This document shows, piece by piece, positions 60,263 to 64,000 of a stretch of 64,000 bases of DNA; the stretch's first letter is position 1, and each line of letters opens with the position of its first letter. Both the position numbers and the translations under genes were made by a program. This DNA comes from an uncultured Pelagibacteraceae bacterium (GTDB taxonomy: Bacteria; Pseudomonadota; Alphaproteobacteria; Pelagibacterales; Pelagibacteraceae). Where the stretch lies: assembly GCA_902589505.1 (NCBI GenBank), contig CACITE010000001.1:62001-126000 (forward strand), in the 5' to 3' direction. The notes under the pieces were generated by a model. That model saw nothing but the letters and a program-made list of their open reading frames with translations, was not told where the DNA came from and ran no database searches.

Positions 60263-60955
60263 ATGGGACTTTTAGCTTACGGAGATACAGGTTGGGGAGA
60301 CGAACTTTTTTTTGCGACTCTCATGACCATAGCAGTTGCATTAGCTGCTATATTTATTGGTTTTTTTTTAGCTGCAATTTTTGCGTCATTTAAATTATCA
60401 AAAAATAAAATATTAAATTTAATTGGAAGTTTTTACACAACTGTTTTCAGAGGTGTTCCTGAACTTTTGGTAATATATTTGTTTTTTTTTGGCGGGAGTG
60501 GAGCAGTGATGTATGTAGCTAAAATATTTGGATACGATGGATATATTGAAGTTAATGCCTTTTTAACAGGAGCTTTTTCAATAGGAATAATATCAGGAGC
60601 ATATTCGACTGAGGTATTTAGAGGGGCAGTACAATCTATTGATAAAGGGCAATTTGAAGCTTCCGAAGTTTTAGGATTTAAAAAGAAAATTTACTATTAC
60701 AAAATAATAATTCCTCAAATGCTGAGATTGGCATTACCAAACATAAGCAATGTTTGGCAAATAACACTAAAAGATACTTCATTGATTTCAGTTACAGGGT
60801 TAGTAGAAATTATGAGACAATCCTACATAGCGGCAGGATATACAAGAGATCCTTTATTTTTTTATTCTTTTGCTGCTGTTTTATATTTATTTCTAACTTT
60901 TCTCAGTATGAAAATGTTTAACAGATTAGAAAAAAATTATAGCAAGGGGTATTAA
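60263..60955 (+). CDS. amino-acid ABC transporter permease (HisQ-like)
   Basis: A 230-residue permease with five membrane helices. VFRGVPELLVIYLFFFGG near residue 62 is the HisQ/OccQ pattern, STEVFRGAVQSIDKGQFEASEVLG near residue 115 is the EAA-loop region, and WQITLKDTSLISVTGLVEIMRQ near residue 170 follows. It forms the heterodimeric channel with the next gene, which starts at the base after its stop. The hairpin directly upstream may lower its level relative to the receptor. Confidence 0.9.
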   Translation: MGLLAYGDTGWGDELFFATLMTIAVALAAIFIGFFLAAIFASFKLSKNKILNLIGSFYTTVFRGVPELLVIYLFFFGGSGAVMYVAKIFGYDGYIEVNAFLTGAFSIGIISGAYSTEVFRGAVQSIDKGQFEASEVLGFKKKIYYYKIIIPQMLRLALPNISNVWQITLKDTSLISVTGLVEIMRQSYIAAGYTRDPLFFYSFAAVLYLFLTFLSMKMFNRLEKNYSKGY

Positions 60956-61630
60956 ATGGATTTAGATTTTATGTTAGAGCATTTGCCTAGATTATTAAAG
61001 GCAACAAAACTAACTATTCAATTAACTCTATCATCACTTTTTTTTGGTATTTTCGTCGGTGTTTTTTTTGCAATACTAAGAACAAGTGGTAATAAAATTC
61101 TTTATTATATATCGTACTATTACTCTTACATTTTAAGAGGAACTCCATTATTAGTTCAAATTTTTATAATTTACTTTGGCTTGGGACAGGTTGAGTGGAT
61201 AAGAGAATCTTTTCTTTGGGTAGTGCTAAAAGAACCTTATTCATGTGCGATCATAGCGTTTACCTTAAATACGGGAGCTTACTCATCAGAAATATTTAGA
61301 TCAGCTTTTGAAACAGTTAATAAAGGAATTGTAGAAGCTGCTGAAGGATTAGGTTTAAATAAATTAAATACATTCTTTAAAATTAAGCTACCCATAGCAA
61401 TAAGACAGTCTTTACCAGCTTATGGAAATGAAATGATATTAATGCTAAAGGGAACATCTTTAGCAAGTACCGTTACATTGTTGGACTTAACTGGTGTAGC
61501 TAAACACATAATCTCAACCACTTTTAGACCTGTAGAAGTATTTATAGTAGCTGGAAGTATTTATTTGTTAATGACTTTTATAATTCACAATTTTATAAAA
61601 TTTTTAGAGAAAAGATATAACTATAACTAA
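60956..61630 (+). CDS. amino-acid ABC transporter permease (HisM-like)
   Basis: A 224-residue permease. YILRGTPLLVQIFIIYFGLGQ near residue 57 is the HisM/OccM pattern, the EAA-loop is SSEIFRSAFETVNKGIVEAAEGLG near residue 113, and MILMLKGTSLASTVTLLDLTG near residue 160 follows. It pairs with the preceding HisQ-like protein. No ATPase gene (hisP type) follows; the next gene is on the other strand, so an ATPase must be encoded elsewhere or shared. Confidence 0.9.
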   Translation: MDLDFMLEHLPRLLKATKLTIQLTLSSLFFGIFVGVFFAILRTSGNKILYYISYYYSYILRGTPLLVQIFIIYFGLGQVEWIRESFLWVVLKEPYSCAIIAFTLNTGAYSSEIFRSAFETVNKGIVEAAEGLGLNKLNTFFKIKLPIAIRQSLPAYGNEMILMLKGTSLASTVTLLDLTGVAKHIISTTFRPVEVFIVAGSIYLLMTFIIHNFIKFLEKRYNYN

Positions 61631-62019
61631 TAACTTTTTACTTCTTTTATATTAGATCCTAACAATTTATTTATATCAGATTTAATTTTAGCTCTTTTGT
61701 CATTGTTTATATAAACATTGCGTGAAAGTTGAATAAAGTTATTGCCAAAATCTTCATTTTTTTCGCATATTCTTTTTTTTTCCTCAATATTCCATAGTTT
61801 TAAATTAATTTCGCTAAGTTGATCAATTAGCTTTTGTAAATTTTCGGTAATCTTAATATTTGCTTTTCTTGTTTCTTCTAAGGATTTGTATTCTTTGTTA
61901 ATTTCTATAAGCTTTTTTTCGTCTTTTATATTATCTAATTTTATTTTTAATATGCTAATTTTGTCAAATAATTCACCAACAGATATTTCGGTAAGTATTT
62001 TTTTGGATTTGTCTGTCAT
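61627..62019 (-). CDS. DUF6165 family protein
   Basis: A 130-residue helical protein matching DUF6165: EISVGELFDKISILKIKLDNI near residue 10, ISEINLKLWNIEEKKRICE-type sequence near residue 70 (LWNIEEKKR), and RNVYINNDKRAKIKSDINKLLGS near residue 101. Much of it looks coiled-coil. The family has unknown function and is often found near LPS or glycosyltransferase genes, which fits the GT9 gene starting 37 bases away. It overlaps the permease end by four bases. Confidence 0.8.
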   Translation of the reverse strand: MTDKSKKILTEISVGELFDKISILKIKLDNIKDEKKLIEINKEYKSLEETRKANIKITENLQKLIDQLSEINLKLWNIEEKKRICEKNEDFGNNFIQLSRNVYINNDKRAKIKSDINKLLGSNIKEVKSY

Positions 62020-62056
62020 ATTTATGCTAAATTGATTTACTAAATTTAATTACATA

Positions 62057-62995
62057 ATGTCAAATATTTTGATTATAAAACATGGTTCTCTTGGAGATAT
62101 TGTTCAAATAAGTGGTGTTCTGAGAGATATAAGGGAAAGTTTTAGTAATAAAAAAATCTTTATTTTAACTACATCGCCTTACGTTGAGCTCTTGAGCAAG
62201 TGTCCGTATGTTGATGGTGTTTTAATAGATAAGAGATTACCCAGATGGAATATTCTGTATCTTATTAAATTAAGAAAATTATTAACTAAGTTTAACTTTT
62301 CTCACGTATATGATCTACAAAATTCTTTAAGAACAATATTTTATAAGAAATATTTAATAAACATAACTAACTGGAGCAATAAGTTTACTGGATTAAAAGA
62401 AAATGAAAATATAGAGAACTTTGAAAATTTTTCAGTATTAAAAAGATTTAAAATACAATTAGATAACTCAAATATTAAAACTCAATATACTCTAAAGCCC
62501 GACTTTTCATGGGCGTGTGTTAATATTGATAAGATTACAAATCAATATTTTGGTAGAAAGTTTATTTTATTATTTCCTTTTTGTTCACCTCAACTTTCTC
62601 ACAAAAAATGGCCATACTATCAAGATTTAATAAAAATAATTAAATCAAAACATCCCAATATAGAAATTGCGATTGCTCCAGCAGATTCAGAAATTAAAGA
62701 GGCTGAGCAATTAGGAGCAATAGTTATTACGAGGCAAAATAAATCTTTAAATATTATGGAGCTTGCTGGGTTAATAAAAAAATCAAGCTATGTAATTGCG
62801 AACGATACGGGACCAGCTCATATAGCAGCGCATTTGGGTAAAAAAGGAGTTGTACTCTTTGGGCATCACACTACACCAGAAAAAGTTTCAATAGAAACTG
62901 AACAATTTAAAGCAATTAGCGAAAAAAATCTTAACATGCTTAATGCTGAAAAAGTTTATTTAGAAATAAAAGATAAAATTAAATTAATTAATTAA
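62057..62995 (+). CDS. GT9 heptosyltransferase-like glycosyltransferase
   Basis: A 312-residue GT-B enzyme of family 9. ILIIKHGSLGDIVQISGVLRDI near residue 4 is the N-terminal motif, SHVYDLQNSLRTIFYKKYL near residue 85 follows, and VIANDTGPAHIAAHLGKKGVVLFG near residue 247 is the GT9 donor-binding signature. It probably adds a heptose or similar sugar to the LPS core. It ends 12 bases inside the convergent glycosyltransferase gene. Confidence 0.87.
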   Translation: MSNILIIKHGSLGDIVQISGVLRDIRESFSNKKIFILTTSPYVELLSKCPYVDGVLIDKRLPRWNILYLIKLRKLLTKFNFSHVYDLQNSLRTIFYKKYLINITNWSNKFTGLKENENIENFENFSVLKRFKIQLDNSNIKTQYTLKPDFSWACVNIDKITNQYFGRKFILLFPFCSPQLSHKKWPYYQDLIKIIKSKHPNIEIAIAPADSEIKEAEQLGAIVITRQNKSLNIMELAGLIKKSSYVIANDTGPAHIAAHLGKKGVVLFGHHTTPEKVSIETEQFKAISEKNLNMLNAEKVYLEIKDKIKLIN

Positions 62996-64000
62996 TTTTA
63001 AATAGTTTTTTACAATTTTGTCCCAATGAAATTTTTCAGAATGTTGTAATGCATTTTTTCCATATTTTACAAAATTTTCATTTTCAAAAAAGTTAATCAC
63101 AGAGTCATAAATTGAGTTTAAATCATTACCGTCGCAAATTAATCCAGTTTTGTTATGGTTAATAGCGTCGGAAGCCCCACCATCTTTACCTCCTATGGAG
63201 CCAACCCCGTAAGACGCAGATTCAATAAAAGAAATTCCAAAACCTTCCACCGATTTTTTTTCAATTCTCGAAGGCATCAAAAATAAATTAGCTTCTGAAA
63301 CTAAAGCAATTTTATAGTCATAATCAATATTTTTTAAAAAAACTACATCATTTTGTATTTTTAAATTTTTAACTAGCTTTAATAAATTATTTTCTTCTTT
63401 TCCATGACCTATAGAAATATATTTAATTTTTGGAAACTTTGGTTTTAAGTTTTTTATTAACATTAAAATTTTATCATGTCCTTTTCTTTTATCTAATCTG
63501 GAAACAGTAATTATTTTTGGAAAGGAATCACCAAAAATCTTTTCAGCATTAATTTTTGATATGTTATTTATTTTCTTTGGCTTTGGTATTCCGGGATAAA
63601 TAATATTTATTTTTTTCGAGTCGATACCAACTTTTATTGCAAGATTTTTTGTGAAGTTTGAATTTGCAATAATAAAGTTTGCTTTATTTGTGCTTTTTAT
63701 CACCCTCCTGTTTAATGATGAATTTACTTCGTGGTTTATTTCTTTTGAATGTAACAAACAAAATATTTTAATTTTTTTAGAATTTTCACTTTTAATTAAT
63801 TCTAAACTTTTCCAGTGATCAGTAATTATAGCTCGTATATTTGGATTGGAATCTATAAAATTATTTACTAAATTAGCTTTTCTATATTTTCTAAAAATTT
63901 TAATTCCTTTAACTCTCTCAATATTAATTGTCGAATTTTTATCATAGGAATTTGAATTTTCATGTTCATAGGTGAAAACCTTTACAGGCCCATGATTTAC
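62984..64000 (-). CDS. GT4-family glycosyltransferase, 5' end beyond the window
   Basis: A GT-B glycosyltransferase whose frame stays open from the TTG at 63757 to the window end, so the gene starts outside. The part upstream of 63757 encodes a plausible N-terminal domain (VFTYEHEN, IERVKGIKIFRKYRKAN, IITDHWKSLELIK), confirming that the TTG is not the start. The C-terminal domain has IANSNFTKNLAIKVGI, IITVSRLDKRKGHDKIL and the GT4 donor motif LFLMPSRIEKKSVEGFGISFIESASYG (EGFGIsxxE). Sugar and acceptor are unknown. It is convergent with the GT9 gene. Confidence 0.88.
   Translation of the reverse strand, partial: VNHGPVKVFTYEHENSNSYDKNSTINIERVKGIKIFRKYRKANLVNNFIDSNPNIRAIITDHWKSLELIKSENSKKIKIFCLLHSKEINHEVNSSLNRRVIKSTNKANFIIANSNFTKNLAIKVGIDSKKINIIYPGIPKPKKINNISKINAEKIFGDSFPKIITVSRLDKRKGHDKILMLIKNLKPKFPKIKYISIGHGKEENNLLKLVKNLKIQNDVVFLKNIDYDYKIALVSEANLFLMPSRIEKKSVEGFGISFIESASYGVGSIGGKDGGASDAINHNKTGLICDGNDLNSIYDSVINFFENENFVKYGKNALQHSEKFHWDKIVKNYLKLIN

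Noticed and set aside
62984-62995. Sequencing error causing overlapping convergent glycosyltransferase genes
   Set aside because: Both proteins end at sensible family positions; short convergent overlaps (4-14 bases) occur at several other junctions in the window.

Overview
The window looks like a piece of a Pelagibacterales (SAR11-type) marine alphaproteobacterial genome. The DNA is very AT-rich, genes are packed with gaps of a few bases or 1-14 base overlaps, and much coding space goes to high-affinity uptake systems (TRAP, NCS1, taurine-type ABC, amino-acid ABC) and small organic N and S compounds. No phage, transposase, integrase or CRISPR array was seen. This placement is inferred from gene content; no marker-gene comparison was run.

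Layout. 1-4.2 kb: end of ispH, a MazG-like hydrolase, an SDR, a TerC protein and a GMC oxidoreductase. 4.3-7.4 kb: a complete TRAP transporter. 7.5-11.4 kb: allantoin use (NCS1 permease, ureidoglycolate lyase, allantoicase, PuuE allantoinase). 11.5-13.8 kb: a HisD-superfamily dehydrogenase of the HpsN kind with a zinc alcohol dehydrogenase. 13.8-19.3 kb: a UbiH-like hydroxylase and cytochrome c maturation genes (ccmDEC facing ccmFGH). 19.3-24.7 kb: a Ptb/Pta-like enzyme, a LysE exporter and a taurine-type ABC transporter with an oversized permease. 25-27.2 kb: a small sugar patch. 27.3-32.6 kb: omega-aminotransferase, alanine dehydrogenase, SET protein and a dimethylglycine dehydrogenase-like enzyme. 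32.6-40.1 kb: a molybdenum hydroxylase cluster (form II coxSLM, coxG, two XdhC-type genes, a MocA-like gene, moaB), interrupted by a GC-rich nuclease gene. 40.9-53 kb: a surface-sugar island around a tRNA-Met, holding a DUF4956 / CotH-like / VTC cassette. 53-59.3 kb: methylthioadenosine and polyamine genes (apt, mtnP, mtnA, an SMR-like protein, a small membrane protein, a class II aldolase-SDR fusion, a SpeD-SpeE fusion). 59.4-61.6 kb: an amino-acid ABC transporter without an ATPase. 61.6-64 kb: DUF6165 and two glycosyltransferases, the last running off the end.

How they fit together. Three solute-binding-protein genes (TRAP, taurine-type, amino-acid) each end in a GC-rich hairpin just before the next transporter gene, which suggests a shared way to make more binding protein than membrane component. 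Four transport genes carry near-identical AGRGGG ribosome-binding sites. The 53-59 kb block reads as one pathway: the SpeD-SpeE fusion makes methylthioadenosine, MtnP and MtnA convert it to methylthioribulose-1-phosphate and adenine, Apt salvages adenine, and the aldolase-dehydrogenase fusion could cleave the sugar phosphate in a DHAP-shunt-like step. Taurine-type uptake, the aminotransferase-alanine dehydrogenase pair and a TSUP exporter could be parts of organosulfonate use, but no xsc gene is in the window.

Most worth checking: the methylthioadenosine/polyamine block, the DUF4956-CotH-VTC cassette with its secreted beta-helix protein, the taurine permease with a large hydrophilic insert, the ColD/RfbH-type dehydratase next to gmd, and two unrecognised small membrane proteins downstream of moaB.
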